Shown one piece after another: positions 30,525-42,445 of a DNA stretch of 64,000 nt. The notes below the pieces were generated by a model, which saw nothing but the letters and a program-made list of their open reading frames with translations, searched no databases and had not been told where the DNA came from. The translations under genes and the position numbers were made by a program. Within the stretch, counting starts at the first letter, position 1. Every line of letters starts with the position of its first letter. The DNA is from Symbiodinium natans (lineage: Eukaryota > Sar > Dinophyceae > Suessiales > Symbiodiniaceae). The stretch is from the NCBI GenBank assembly GCA_905221605.1, contig CAJNDS010002737.1, positions 62,001 through 126,000 on the forward strand, given 5' to 3'.

Positions 30525-30895
30525 CGGATCCAAAAAAAAATAAAAAAGGATCAAAAAAAAATTACGCAGCCCAGGATCAAAAAATAAATAAAAAAGGATC
30601 AAAAAGAAAATAAACTTCGAACGTTCGAGTACTAAAACTCGATTTTTGGTACGTTTTCGGAACCCGATCGAGGACCCTCTCACACGAAACGCGTGTCGAG
30701 GCGCTAACCCTCGAGTTTTGGAAAGGTTTTCCGGGCACGATTGACGACCCTCCCTCTCACACGAAACGCATCTCGAGGCGCCAAAACTCGAGTTTTGGGA
30801 CGTTTTCGGAGCACGATCGACAACCCCCTCACACGAAACGCATCTCGAGGCGCTTAAACTCGAGTTTTGGTATGTTGCTCGCGACGCGATCGACC
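30525..30895. repeat. Left arm of inverted repeat: GGATCAAAAA block plus ~75-bp repeats
   Basis: A block of GGATCAAAAAA words (30,527-30,615) is followed by ~3.5 copies of a 73-76 bp unit with CTCACACGAAACGC, CTCGAGGCGC and ACTCGAGTTTTGG. The GATCGA-type core recurs at ~30,665, 30,739, 30,815 and 30,888. Confidence 0.88.
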
Positions 30896-31370
30896 AATAT
30901 ATTATGCATCTCTATATTTATGATTTATTTATATTCATGTTAATCTTCAACATATCATGTACGATATAATACAATATATTATATTATCAAGGAATATATA
31001 ATATAATATTTTTAAAAAAATATTTAAACATATGATATAAGATACATTATGAATAATATAATACAATAACATAGAATACACTATAATGTAATATAATTTA
31101 AGATAATAGTTTATGATATAATATCATATAATATAAACTATTTCTTTTATAATACATAACATATAATATATAATATTTAATATTTAATGTCTAATGTCTA
31201 TATATTATCTAACATATATATATACTGTATATAATAAGATATATATATATATAGATAAATATAATACATGATACTTAATATCTAAGACCGAATTTTAAAA
31301 TATATAATACATAATAATGGTCGTATATAATAAATAACAACCAAATATAGTATACAATATATAATATATC
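30896..31370. repeat. AT-rich low-complexity core
   Basis: Nearly pure A/T with TATAATAT and ATATAT words; no coding capacity. It forms part of the core between the two inverted arms. Confidence 0.95.
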
Positions 31371-31413
31371 AGTAGTAGTAGTAGTAGTAGTAATAATAAT
31401 AATAGTTGTTGCT

Positions 31414-31495
<82 letters not shown>

Positions 31496-31556
31496 GGAGC
31501 AGCAGCAGCAGTAGTCGTAATCGTAGTCGCAGGAGAAGTAGTAGTAGCAGTAGTAG

Positions 31557-31649
<93 letters not shown>

Positions 31650-31650
31650 A
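31371..31650. repeat. TAG microsatellite with imperfect centre
   Basis: Long TAG triplet runs are broken at ~31,390-31,415 (AAT) and ~31,496-31,560 (AGC, GTC and GGA variants). This is the same triplet as at 26,768, across the gap. Confidence 0.97.
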
Positions 31651-31689
31651 AGACCCCCAGTTGCAAACACAATGCTCGCATCATGGGTC

Positions 31690-31935
31690 TCGAAAAGACG
31701 TATGCTTTGAAGCAAGCTTGCGCGATTTGAAAAGCGGGGTCTGGGGGGGGCGCAGCCCCCCCCCCCCAACACGCAAACACAATGCTCGCGTCATTAGTTT
31801 CGAAAAAAAACGCTTATTTTTCGAAGCAAGCTTGCGCGACATAAAAAGCGGGGGGGTTGGGGGGGGCGCAGCCCCCCCCATTTGCAAACACAATCCTCGC
31901 ATCATGGCTTTCGACACACGCGTATGCGTTGAAGG
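31690..31935. repeat. ~116-bp tandem repeat with G-run/C-run palindrome
   Basis: GGGGGGGGCGCAGCCCCCCC-type palindromes sit at 31,743-31,767 and 31,859-31,879, each followed by GCAAACACAATNCTCGCNTC and GAAGCAAGCTTGCGCGA-like sequence. A third, partial unit follows. Confidence 0.88.
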
Positions 31936-31954
31936 AAGCGGTTGCGACTTAAAA

Positions 31955-32055
31955 AAGAAGCCAAGAAGCCAAGAAGCCAAAAAGCTAAAAGCCGAGGAGA
32001 GCCAGGAAGCCAAGAAGCCAAGAAGGCAACAAGCCAAGAAGCCGGGAAGCCAAGA
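31955..32055. repeat. AAGCCAAG low-complexity repeat
   Basis: Repeated GAAGCCAAGAAGCC words (9-mer to 12-mer spacing) fill the interval. Confidence 0.9.
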
Positions 32056-32300
32056 GTTCCACTCGGAAAACGTGCCAAAACTCAGGGTTTTAGCGCCTCG
32101 AGATGCGTGTCGTGTGAGAGGGTCGTCCATCGTGCTCTGAGAACGTACCAAAACTCGAGTTTTTGAACCTCGAGACGCGTTTCGTGTGAGAGGGTCGTCG
32201 ATCGCGGCCTTATTTTTTTTTTGATCCTTTTTTATTTTCTTTTTGATCCTTTTTTATTTTCTTTTTGATCCTTTTATATTTTTTTTTGATCCCTATCCCC
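32056..32300. repeat. Right arm of inverted repeat
   Basis: Two ~75-bp units (CCAAAACTCGAGTTTTTGAA, GCGTTTCGTGTGAGAGGG) are followed by TTTTTTGATCC words. This is the reverse complement of the left arm in both content and order. Confidence 0.88.
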
Positions 32301-34460
32301 TGAGACATGACGTCCCTCCTGTTCATGCTCCCGAGCAACTGACAAAGGCTTTTCTTTCCTCTGGAACTGTTGAACATCTCTTTATGTCTGCGTATTAGCA
32401 CTGCGTATGAATGTATCTTGTGCTGGCATTTGCCGCGCATCTTGTCTTCCCAATATTGCAAAGGGCGCTGGGCTGGGGCCATCGGCACTACAGTGCGGGC
32501 ATCTTGAACGTACCAGTTGAGGGTCCTCTTCTGGACAATCCAAGGAATGGATGTCGCCATCAGCATGGAATTGCCTGTAGCCGTAGCCATCTCGGTAGGT
32601 CCCAACTAATTAACTAATTCATTCTAATAATTACGACTCATTTACTGACAGGCGTCAAACCAGGATTGTGGGCTGTTGGCTGAGTTCTTTCCGTGACATT
32701 TGTTGCCCCGGGCCCCGGGGACCAAAAACCACCCGGGTCCCGGGTAAGCCTAACAGAATTGTGATGTTTTTGACAAGATTGTAGTTCAGCGCATCTTATT
32801 TGAAGAAATGCGAAACCACGCCCCAACCCTTGCTGGACTTCCCCCGGCCGAGACGACACAAGTGGCCGGTTGTAACATCAGCTTCTGTCAGCGCCCCACG
32901 TCCCTCCATGACCGACATGCGTCCACCACATATGGCATCTTCTGCCGAAACAACACTGGCGGGTGGCACATGTCACCGAAGCTTTCTGATGATGCTGCAC
33001 CCGTTTTAGGATCGCTTCCCGCACCACAATTATTCGAAGTGGGGATGAGGGAGAGCCAAAAACTAAAATGGTTTTGAATAAGAAGCTCCGGAACTTTCGG
33101 GAGTCCATAAAACTCCTTTTAAGATTTCATTACGAAACAGGCCCCCAACAAATTGTTTCCAAGGGAGTAAGTAGCCTACGAGCTGCCCTCATTCGATTGT
33201 TTCGGTTGCTCGCATTCATCCGCAGCACCTGGCCAGGGAGCCAAAAAAACCTGGAAAGCATGGACCCTCAAGTTTCAACGCTTCCCTTCAACCCTCGACC
33301 CCTACCCGCCCTACCCCCAGCCCCCGCTCCCGTTCAGAGAGGGTGAGCAAAACCCTAGATACTAAAGCGAAACCAACATTAAAACGGATTCGCGAACCCG
33401 ACACTAACAGGACTCCCCTTTCCCGACTGCTTGGCGGCCCACCCCCGTGGCTTGAGACGACCCATACTGTTGATAGACGAAATCCTGTATCAGTTTTCTA
33501 CCCAAGGCCATCATATCAGTTCCCCGGAACAGGTGCAAAACAGGCGCGAATGCCCGGATCCTGCATCAGCCATGCGTGTCATCAACATTGCAATTGGACG
33601 GGTACGGGGATTACGCCAATCAGCGTGGCCATGCTCCCCGTTTTTTGCTGGGTCATGCATTTGCCCATCCACCGTATGACCCACATGCCAATGGACATCC
33701 AACGACAATAGAAACGAAGGCCCTAGGACAAGCATGCTGGCTTGGCTTTGTCAAGTAATCAAATCATGAACCTTGTGAGGCAATGCCGCGACATCCTTTC
33801 CGCAGCAACGCCTCGAATTCTGCTTCTGGTTCCATCATGTTTTACCACAACGTATGGCTACAATGAAAGGCCTGTCGAAGCAGTCCGGCGGTATCCGGCG
33901 GTTCTCTGCAGTCTGGCTCGCTTGTTTTCTGGATGATGCCGCTGGTGCTCTCGGAATTCTCCCTCTTTGCCTTTGCGTTCTTGCCTATCTTGCATTTCCT
34001 GACATGCTCCCCAGCCCCAACTGCCTCAGGCCTGTCCGGCCCTCCCCTGACGACGAAAGCACGTGGCGCCCCACCCAAGTCTTATGCAGTGCTGGGGGTG
34101 GACACCACAGCAGGTGGAGTCGTCCCGTGCCAAGCGTGGAACAATGAGAAGCACAAAGTAGCGAGTCGACTGCAATGACGTTCGGACTCCGATCGCCCCT
34201 CCCTGCGGCGATCGTCAAATCAAGGCCCTTCCTTTGCATCATGTCTTTCATTCCCCACGCGGTTCTGAAGTTGTCCACCTGCTAAGTCCCATTATGGCAG
34301 GCATGCTCACTGAAGTCCCAAGTCCTTGCACCGCAGAGCCTCTTCATTTGGTGTCAACATGGACACGCGCCCGTTTCCAGTCTCACGAACGCGCAGGCGA
34401 CCGCCTTTAGACGACTGTGTCACCTTGGTAGGGGATAGTTCGGGATAATCAACATGCGGC
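32301..34460. other. No firm gene; possible minus-strand exon fragments
   Basis: Weak coding-like pieces occur on the minus strand (for example RENSESTSGIIQKTSEPD near 33,960). Nothing is identifiable. A GC-rich palindromic stretch (GCCCCGGGCCCCGGGG) lies at ~32,704. Confidence 0.35.
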
Positions 34461-34464
34461 TCCA

Positions 34465-35480
34465 TCAATCCGAACTCAGCAAAATCCCAGGTTGCGAAGC
34501 ATGATTAGGGTCCGCGCAGTTTTCCTCACACCAATTGTTGAAGCCTCTGCATAGGGAGTGATGTGCTCCACAGGCAGAAAAGCCTCTCGGCCACCTGATG
34601 CATGAAGAGTCATGATGACACATAATGTCCCACTTCTTAAGCATGACAGCAGCAGCATGAAAGACCTGGAAGCCGCAAGAAACATCCCTGTGCGCGGAAG
34701 CGCGTGGGCTTGGCAAAGAAGAAGTTGCCATCCTGCACTGAGGTCACCGGCGTCAAGTAGGGACAACTTGACGCATTGCCTGCTCCAACTTGACATCCAA
34801 CTCGAGCCTGTGATGCAAGCATTCTGAACTGACAAGAATATCCTATACCATCCTGTGTCTGCAGTGTCATGCTGGCACATAAAATACATCAGCGAGGCCC
34901 CCGCAGCTCGTCTTCCAAGGGAACGTCTGGCACTGAGGAGGCGCGCCCTGGCAGTTTGACGACTCCGTGGCTGCATAGGGTTGTGAGACGGGCGTCTGGG
35001 TTGCCTCCGGCTTGCCATCGACGTCCTGTTTTGGCGGGTCCAGCTTGGGCAGTAAGAGCCGCCAGTGCAGCTAGTTCTGTCTTTTGCTGCTTGCGATCTT
35101 GAGGTGGAGGTCCGCCAGCGAAGTAAATACATCCATCACTGGCAGCCTGCAAGGCTAACGCGACTGCGCTGTTCCAAAAAAGCATCTGCAGCTTCGGTTA
35201 CGGCGGCTACGGGCCCACCTGTGGCCGGCCGGCTCCCCAGCCCCAGTCTTCTTCAGCACAGTCCGCTTTGAGTGATGCAGGGATGTCGGTGTCTGATCGA
35301 ACTGTATCCAGAGCATCTGTAGTAGGGTCCACATGGTTTGGTCTGAGCATAGTGTCCGCAGGATCTCGGTAGCCTGCTGGGCCATCACTTTGAGCCTCAA
35401 CCGCCTCAGGTCGCTCCTCGGCCTTCAGGGAGCTTCTTCTATCGACACGGCCAGAGATGGAGCTCTGTAATCTCAAAGGC
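34465..35480 (-). CDS. Unidentified host exons, Cys-rich and polar segments
   Basis: At 35,476-35,230 a polar frame reads RVDRRSSLKAEERPEAVEAQ and DTVRSDTDIPASLKAD. At 35,130-34,890 it reads YFAGGPPPQDRKQQKTELAA. At 34,640-34,470 a Cys-rich frame reads SACGAHHSLCRGFNNWCEEN. I do not recognise the product. The Cys/Trp spacing suggests an extracellular or lumenal domain, a weak inference. Whether these are one gene is unknown. Confidence 0.35.
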
Positions 35481-37191
35481 CTCTAGCTTTTCATCGCAAA
35501 AACCAGACTGTGATGGTGTTGATGGTGCAGCGGGAGAAGAGTTGAGCGGAGCTTTTGGCGATCACAGATCAAGAAACCGCAGGCTCCGTATTATTTCGGA
35601 GACTGCTTTTGTTCCGGGGCTTGAGCCCCGAGCCTTAAATCCGCCAGGACCCCAGAATGCTTCATTGTTGATGTGTTTTGAAAATGCGTGTTTCACGCTG
35701 AACAGCGGCTTGCTATGGCGATGCCAAGGCTTTTGGACGCTTTGGATGCGATTTCCACAGGGCACTTGTCATCGGATCTCCGTCTCATCTTTCGGCATGA
35801 GTGCTGACAGGTCAAGTTTTTTAGGGGCAGCAACAAGGAGATCGCTGTCTGATCGTGTGTAGTTGGCTTTTTTCATATGCTCTATATGCTATACTGGTTC
35901 GCCATCACTGTGGATCCACTGCTCATGGTTCTTGACGAGATAAACAAGCCATTGCCGATGAACAGCTCAAAACGAGAAGCCAACAAGTTCCAAAGCTGAA
36001 GGGCCGGGCCACAAAAGAACACAAATACGGCGCAACCACGTTCCTCACGGAACGCTGGAACGCCTCTTTTCCATGGCTAACAGGCTAACAGTCGAAAATA
36101 CAGTGAGCCTGCCCTTTTTTCCTGCCAGAAAATGACAAGACACACCTAACAATCATGCACTTCCACCTGCCTTCTTGGCCCTGGATCTCCATATCTGACG
36201 CTTGGGCTTCTCCGACTGCAGTACAGCTTGAGAGGTTTCCTGAATGCGTCCATCGCCTGTTTCGACGTTGTACTCCATGGTGTCTTGCAACGCAATGCCA
36301 AGATCATCCGCATCCGAAGCCACCTATGCAACAACGATGGGTTTAATGATGGGCGATCATGCTGGTGACTACATGACGATTTCTTCCCCGGTCTGAATTG
36401 CGTGTAGCAAGCAAACCCACTCTAAAATGGGAAACCCGGCTTTCCCTTGCGCAAGATATCTGTTGCGGGGGATCCGTGTTGTGTGCAACGCCAAACAGTC
36501 GAGCTAAGAGCACAAAAAGAAACCGATGTGCAATGCAGCAGTCAAATCGGCATCTTTTCCGGCGAAGCTTTAGGTGTTCTGGTTGTCAAGTGGTCTAGCT
36601 AGCCACTGCTGCAGGACAGGCATGCTGAGGTCCTCATGGAGGTGCGAGCTTTTGGATTGGGTGCCGTGGGATCCTTGGCATGTCACCTCACATTTCCTGT
36701 GCCCTGCTGTGATTGCACTTTCCTGCCCTGCCCATTGAGATTGTCTCCTCGGTTAAAGTTAAATCAGATGTCCGAATAGGGCTTGTCGGCACAGCGGGAC
36801 ACAAAAGTAATGCAAGTGGTTTGAGTGATATCGGTAGTCACGTCACGTCCAAGCATTCCCGTGACATGAAAATGCGTAAGGGCCTACATGCGCCTCAATG
36901 CTCGGAGGGGGGAGGCAGGCAGGAGGCAGGGGAATGGCCTGAAACACACACACACACATATCGCTTTGGCTTGGACCATGCTGTTCTAAGGCCAGTTTAG
37001 AAGCACCTACAGTCCAAGAGTGTGAAGTGAAGCTATGCCAGCTATGCGGAAGCCCTAACAAGTCGCACAGGAGTGAATGCGAGAGCTGGAGATGCTTGCT
37101 GCTTTGCTGCTGAGCCACCGCAGTCTGCAATGCATCTTCGTGTGGCCTCAGACTGGCAAACAACCGGGGCTTTCAGCGTGATAAGTGTCAT
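35481..37191. other. No gene recognised
   Basis: Only short frames occur. A CA microsatellite (ACACACACACACA) lies at ~36,944. Confidence 0.45.
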
Positions 37192-38161
37192 CTAAGGCAT
37201 GTGCTCATGCACAGAGGCGTCCATATCGACGGCTGGATGTTCCAGTTCGACAATGTGGCCTTCCGCGCCCTTGACTCCAACCTCTTGTGAGGTGGGTTCC
37301 TGTTCTGCTCCACTGACCGTCAAGAGACGGCTTTCAGTGTGCTCGCCTTCAATGTCTGATATCCTTGCAGTGACTTCCTCACAGTCTGCCATGCTGCGCT
37401 CTTCCACGTGTTCCTCTGCTTCCGGTTCCCTTAAGTCTGTCAGGATACTGTCAATCACGTTCTGGCTAGCTTCCTCTTTGGGTGCTGCCAGCATGGCCGT
37501 GTCATCGCGGGGCACTGTGCAGGTACCAGCCAGCGCATGACTGTCAACCTTGTTTAACTGCGCGACAGCATCATCACCACTCGGATCAAGTTCTGATAGG
37601 CACCTCTGCGCATGAAGCCACTCAAGCCGGCTACGAGTACACATGACAGTTTGAGACTGGACGTTGCGAGGCCGCCTCGTCTCAATGCTTGCAGCTGGCT
37701 TTCTCTGTTCCGGCTCTGGTTCGGCATGGGAAAACATCACTGCCGTTTTCCAGAACTGGAATTGATCCACCAGCAATTGGATGCCTGATCTCATTCTGGC
37801 ATGCAATTTCAGAACCATTGGCCCATTGGCACAGCTCTGGGAACAGTACTTGGCCTTCTGATCGTCTTCCTCGAAGTGCGAGCAAGAACGTGCCCAGGAG
37901 GACTGCAATGATAAACAAGAGAACCTGCACCACCATTGGCAAGTAACCGCCAGCTACCCAGTGATTTAGCACTCGAGCCTTCCCCCAAGGAAATGCTTCC
38001 TGGGCAGTCCTCCATTCCAGCCAAACCTGCAGGTGGGGGAGGGGGATAGAGCGACAAAGGTAGGAGCCCGAGACAAAAGTGAGTGAGTGAGTGGAGTGAG
38101 TGAGAGAGAGAGAGGGAGAGCGAATGAGAGAGAGAGGGGTGAGAGCGAGCGAGCGAGAGAC

Positions 38162-38210
<49 letters not shown>

Positions 38211-38930
38211 GAGAGAGAGAGAGAGAGAGAGAGTGACTGAGTGAGAGAGAGCAAGAGCGAAAGAGAGAGAGAGAGAGAGAGGGAGGGAGGGAGGGAGAGA
38301 ATGAGTGAGTGAGTGAGTGAGTGGCGAGCGAGCGAGCGAGAGGGTGGGGGGGAAGGGAGGGGAGAGGGGGAGAGAGAGAGGGAGAAAGGGAGAGGAGGGA
38401 GGGAGCGAGGGAGAGAGGGAGGGAGGGAGGGAGGGAAGGGCAGGGGAGCAGAGCAGAAGGAGTGAGAGCCAGGCGAGTGCAAGTGGAGCGCACTCATCTA
38501 CAAAAAGCAAGCACGCCTCCACTTGCTCGAGCGATGCCTTTGGTCCAGAAGCAGTGCAGTCTCTCGACTCCGTGCTGGTGCTGCTTCCCGACAATTCTCA
38601 GCACGAGCAGGCCTCTGATAGGCCCATGAGATGTCGAAGCTGAGCAGCCACAGGTAGAACTTGCCGGCATGTACCCTGGCAATGATGAAACAAAGATCTC
38701 GCCACTTAAAGCATAAACTGCCAGGCAAGTTGGCGAAAACGGACTTTGCGAAACCGTTGGTGGTTCGACTGACACAAGGCCCCAGACGGACAAGTCCCCG
38801 CGCACAGATTATGCTCACCATCTTCACCACGAATTGTACGTAAAGTTCGGCTATTTTTGAACTTGCGGGGACAAGTGACAGGGCTACGGTAGAGAACTCT
38901 GTCCGAAACAAACTGTGCCGCCCTTCCAAG
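37192..38930 (-). CDS. Unidentified membrane protein, last exons
   Basis: The last exon(s) read VWLEWRTAQEAF, VLNHWVAGGYLPMVVQVLLF and IIAVLLGTFLLALRGRR, a transmembrane helix followed by a basic stop-transfer. A long acidic tail follows (REPEAEEHVEERSMADCEEV), ending VDMDASVHEHMP and a stop at 37,192. A CCTGCAG|G acceptor at ~38,030 precedes the membrane exon, and the intron upstream holds the long GA/CT tract. An upstream piece (~38,690-38,590) reads VHAGKFYLWLLSFDISWAYQ. I cannot name the family; an ion channel or transporter is possible. Frame changes at introns are not fully resolved. Confidence 0.45.
38040..38450. repeat. GA-rich polypurine tract
   Basis: Over 350 bases of GAGAGA, GAGC, GAGT and GGGA words. 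On the minus (coding) strand it is a CT tract just upstream of the splice acceptor at ~38,030. Confidence 0.95.
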
Positions 38931-40097
38931 AAGCCGCACTTGATCTGGCTGCTCTTAACTTCCTTGCTTGGGCAGCTGGATGAGCATCGTTTGTCACTTC
39001 ACTCCTTACAGCATTCCTGGTGTCTGGCATGGCACGGCAACACACAATCCTTTTCATTCCATCCCTCATTTTTCGATTTTCCGATGCCACCCTGGTGGCT
39101 ACTGCATGCATCGGGCCATATCAGATCACGCAAGGAGACAATGGAGGCAGGTGAGAAAGCAGGTGCCCAGTGGACATCTTTTCAAACGGGTGCTGCGACC
39201 ACTCATCCTCACCAGATCCTGCGTTTCCTGCGTGTGAGCGAGTTCGGCTCGATGCAACGTCTCATGGGATACAGAGGCTCCATCAACGTGCGCGTGCAGC
39301 TGTGTGGGTGTGGATGTGGGACACGGCTGGAAACGCGATCATGGCCTTCCAAGATGATACCCTGCAAAAGAGAACAATGCAGTCGGGTGGGCATTTTGGA
39401 CTGCTCAGCCTATCAAACACTGCTGACCCAGCCCTGTCTGTGCATGAGGGTTGCACCATGTTCCATCACTACTTGGACCTCGCACGAAGAGGATACTACG
39501 TCGCAGTCGGGTATTCGCTTTGTGCAGAACATTTGCAGCAACATGTCATGCGAGTGCAGTGCATTTGCAACATCGGGTAGAACAGTATTCTCGCACAATA
39601 GTATGTGGCACTCCAATCATCCAATGCCTTCAGCGTGTTCGTTGCTTTCACCAGCTACAGGCTCTTTAGCCCTACAATGAAGATCATACTTCGCCTATGG
39701 AGCAACTCCCCATGACATGTGCTTGCGTGCGTGAGCCGTTGCAGAGAAGAAAACAGGTTCACACCCATCACGTGTGTTTACGAGCCTGTGCTTAGCTGTC
39801 ATTGTCAACCAGGACGAGGTTACGCAGCGGCGTGACCTTTGAACGTGCCTTGCAGTGATGTGGTTTCCATCTTCGCTGTTTCCGCACCAAGCAACACTGA
39901 CTTGAACACGAAAAGATGAGGCATTGCATGCGCTGGTGCCTCCCATACTTCAAGACACTGTGAAAAGGCTGTGGTCTACAAAGACAAGAGAAATGACATG
40001 TGCAATCGTGAATTCCGCCAAGTCAACATGCAGCAAGCATCAGCAAGCGGTCGCTGCAGTGTCATGTCAGCAATGACCCATAATGACCGAGCGCGAT
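38931..40097. other. No gene recognised
   Basis: Frames on both strands are of similar quality and none is convincing. Confidence 0.4.
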
Positions 40098-41390
40098 TTA
40101 AGGGAAGCTACTTCGAGGAAGTAGATCGAAGTAACCCAAGAACGCCCGAACTGATGTGTAAAAAATATTAAAAAATGCCTTCAAGCACGGCGGCTTTGCA
40201 AGTACATGCGCTGCAGCTGTCAACGCCTTCTTGGCTTCCACCAGCTGCCCCTGCAGCGAGAACTCACCAGCTTCTACTTCTAGCCGTTCTTGAGTCATTG
40301 GCGTCATTGGGGTGGCCTTCTGCATGAGCTGTATGGCCACATTCAACACCTGCATGCCCTCATCATCTGTGCTCCCAGAAGCGCTGCCTGGTCGGAAAAA
40401 CTGCAGTCCTCAACATCTTCAGCGAAGAGCACAAGCCAAACACAGCCAGACACATGTGGCATTCTTCTGCCTTGGCCCATCTGTTGGCCACGTTCGTGCG
40501 CAAAGTTCAGGTTTGGGTTCGCCAATGCACCCTGGCCCGAACTGCGCTGGCCGAACATGTCAGCATCCTGGCCCAGCGAGTTGACTTGGTTCAGCTGCAT
40601 CACATTTGGATAGCCACTGCCGGGTCGTCCAACGCTGGGATCGACTCCGGCACTCTGGGGCCAGTCTTTGAAATTGCCGGGCATTGCCGACATCGGTCTC
40701 GTAGGATTGTTCGCTTGTCCAGATGCAGGCATTGATGGCAGTGGTTGACCATCCATGTGTCTCCCGAATCCCCCTGAGCAGAACAATCAATTCGCGCACA
40801 GTACATGCAACATGCAGGCGGCCTGAATCGACAACACCCGGCGGCCTGCAGGACAGGTCTCGGTCAGCAAGACGGGGCCCAACTGGAATAACTAGAAGCT
40901 CGAACGCTGGGTGCCTGCCCGAGCTTGTGAAAGTGCTGGAAGGTGGAACACCTCGCTGCAGAAGAACAATTGCTTTTTTCGGATGACAGCAAGTCAAGGC
41001 AAGTCATATCCAGACTCCGAAGAGCTCCTCGCTGAGGCATTTGCTGAGGCATGCGCCGGGTATTTGTCCAAAGCCGCTTGCCATCGCAGGGTTGCCAGGA
41101 GCCCTATGCCCAAAGGGGCTCTGCCTGAACCATGGAAAACGTTGTCAGCAAGGGCTCCTAAGGTGCGTGGACGCTACCAAGTATGTAGGGCTGTGGCGCG
41201 GCAACCGCCGGCAAGGCTGCAGGAAGCAAAGCCAGCATCCAGCTCATCTTTGCCCATTCTTGGGGCATTGCTTATCTGCCCGGGAACAATAACGACATGT
41301 CCGAAGCTTGCGGCTGGCAGCACGTTTTGCACAATGATGGAGAAAAATTCCAATGATGGCTCGAGTGCACCTTCCAAGTAGCTCTTCATG
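40098..41390 (-). CDS. Unidentified host gene exons with Gln/Asn/Pro/Gly-rich region
   Basis: Minus-strand frames read LEGALEPSLEFFSIIVQNVL and FGHVVIVPGQISNAPRMGKD (41,380-41,230). Next is NNPTRPMSAMPGNFKDWPQS with GSGYPNVMQLNQVNSLGQDA (40,710-40,560). Then come NVAIQLMQKATPMTPMTQER and GQLVEAKKALTAAAHVLAK (40,350-40,190). The low-complexity middle resembles disordered regions of RNA-binding or transcription proteins. The product is unknown and exon junctions were not resolved. Confidence 0.45.
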
Positions 41391-42445
41391 CGAGTTCCGT
41401 GATTTGGTGAGCCGGTGCCACTTCTTTCCGGCAGCTTGCCAACGTTTGGAGCTGTCGGACTCTACCATGCTTGCACGACTGGTGAAACCGTACTTTTGGT
41501 GAAACGATGCTCGCGTCGATGGTGCTGGTGATCCTCAAGGCAGATGCAGTGCCCTGATCTGCCACTGTCAATGTCTTGATGAGGAATCAGTTCTGTGCTG
41601 TCCAGCGTCGACTATGCCCGCTAGGCAGCAGTGGTTCGCCCAGCTGCCGAAGTGGGAGAAGTAGGACTTGGCACACCAAGTACTCGCCGATGTGCGATGG
41701 AAGCAGGAAGGAACGGTGAGAGGAGCAGCAAGACAAAGGCCACGAACATACAAGAACACCAAGTAACAAGACATAGAAGCGAAAACACAAAGTCACAAAG
41801 GCGCGAATATTCAAAGGAGGAATGCCTCTCTGCAGCTCTCAGCCGCGCCTCAATGGACCAGTGCCTCGGTCGCCAGGGAGGCGCCTGACTCGGGCGGCAC
41901 GCACGAAAGCCCGAACGCACCTCTATCTTTCCTTCTAACGAATGAGGGGAAGCTGGAAAGATGTCAATGCGCCGCGATGTACGACGTACCAGCACTCTTC
42001 TTTTCCACAGCCAAGAAGGCCCATCAAGGAGGGATAAGAGCCCTTGCTCCCTCTCTCTTCTTCGTGCTGGTCACCGTACTCTCCCACTCGCCTACTCTGA
42101 TCGGCACTTCGCACGCTCCTGCTTACGCACGCTTGCTCTTCGGTGCCTCGGCTCTTCCACAGGTGCGTCCGTGTGAGGCACTCCTGTTTTCCGGTCGATG
42201 TAAATGTCGAAGACCTGTTCGCGCTGCGGAGCTTCTGCGTGGATGGTTCAAAATGCACACGCTTTCAAGCCTTGTGATCTCTGGCGTGCGCTTCATCATC
42301 AGTTGTGTCTTCAACTACCTTGCGTTCCTGCCGTAACGGAGGAGATCGGTACATGACCTGCTTGCCGGCCTAAGCCACCAGATCAAACGATCAAATGCTC
42401 GACACAAGTTGGACCCCGACTAATCAGTCGCACCAAGTCTAAGCG
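41391..42445. other. Intergenic or unresolved
   Basis: It lies just past the CFAP100 stop. No convincing coding sequence was seen. Confidence 0.4.

Noticed and set aside
31275-31780. Long poly-Leu and poly-Tyr frames
   Set aside because: Same cause, TAG triplet repeats.
37682-38594. Ser/Leu-rich frames of 175-271 codons on the minus strand over the GA tract
   Set aside because: Low-complexity translation of a CT tract in an intron; only the 3' part (below ~38,030) is protein-like.
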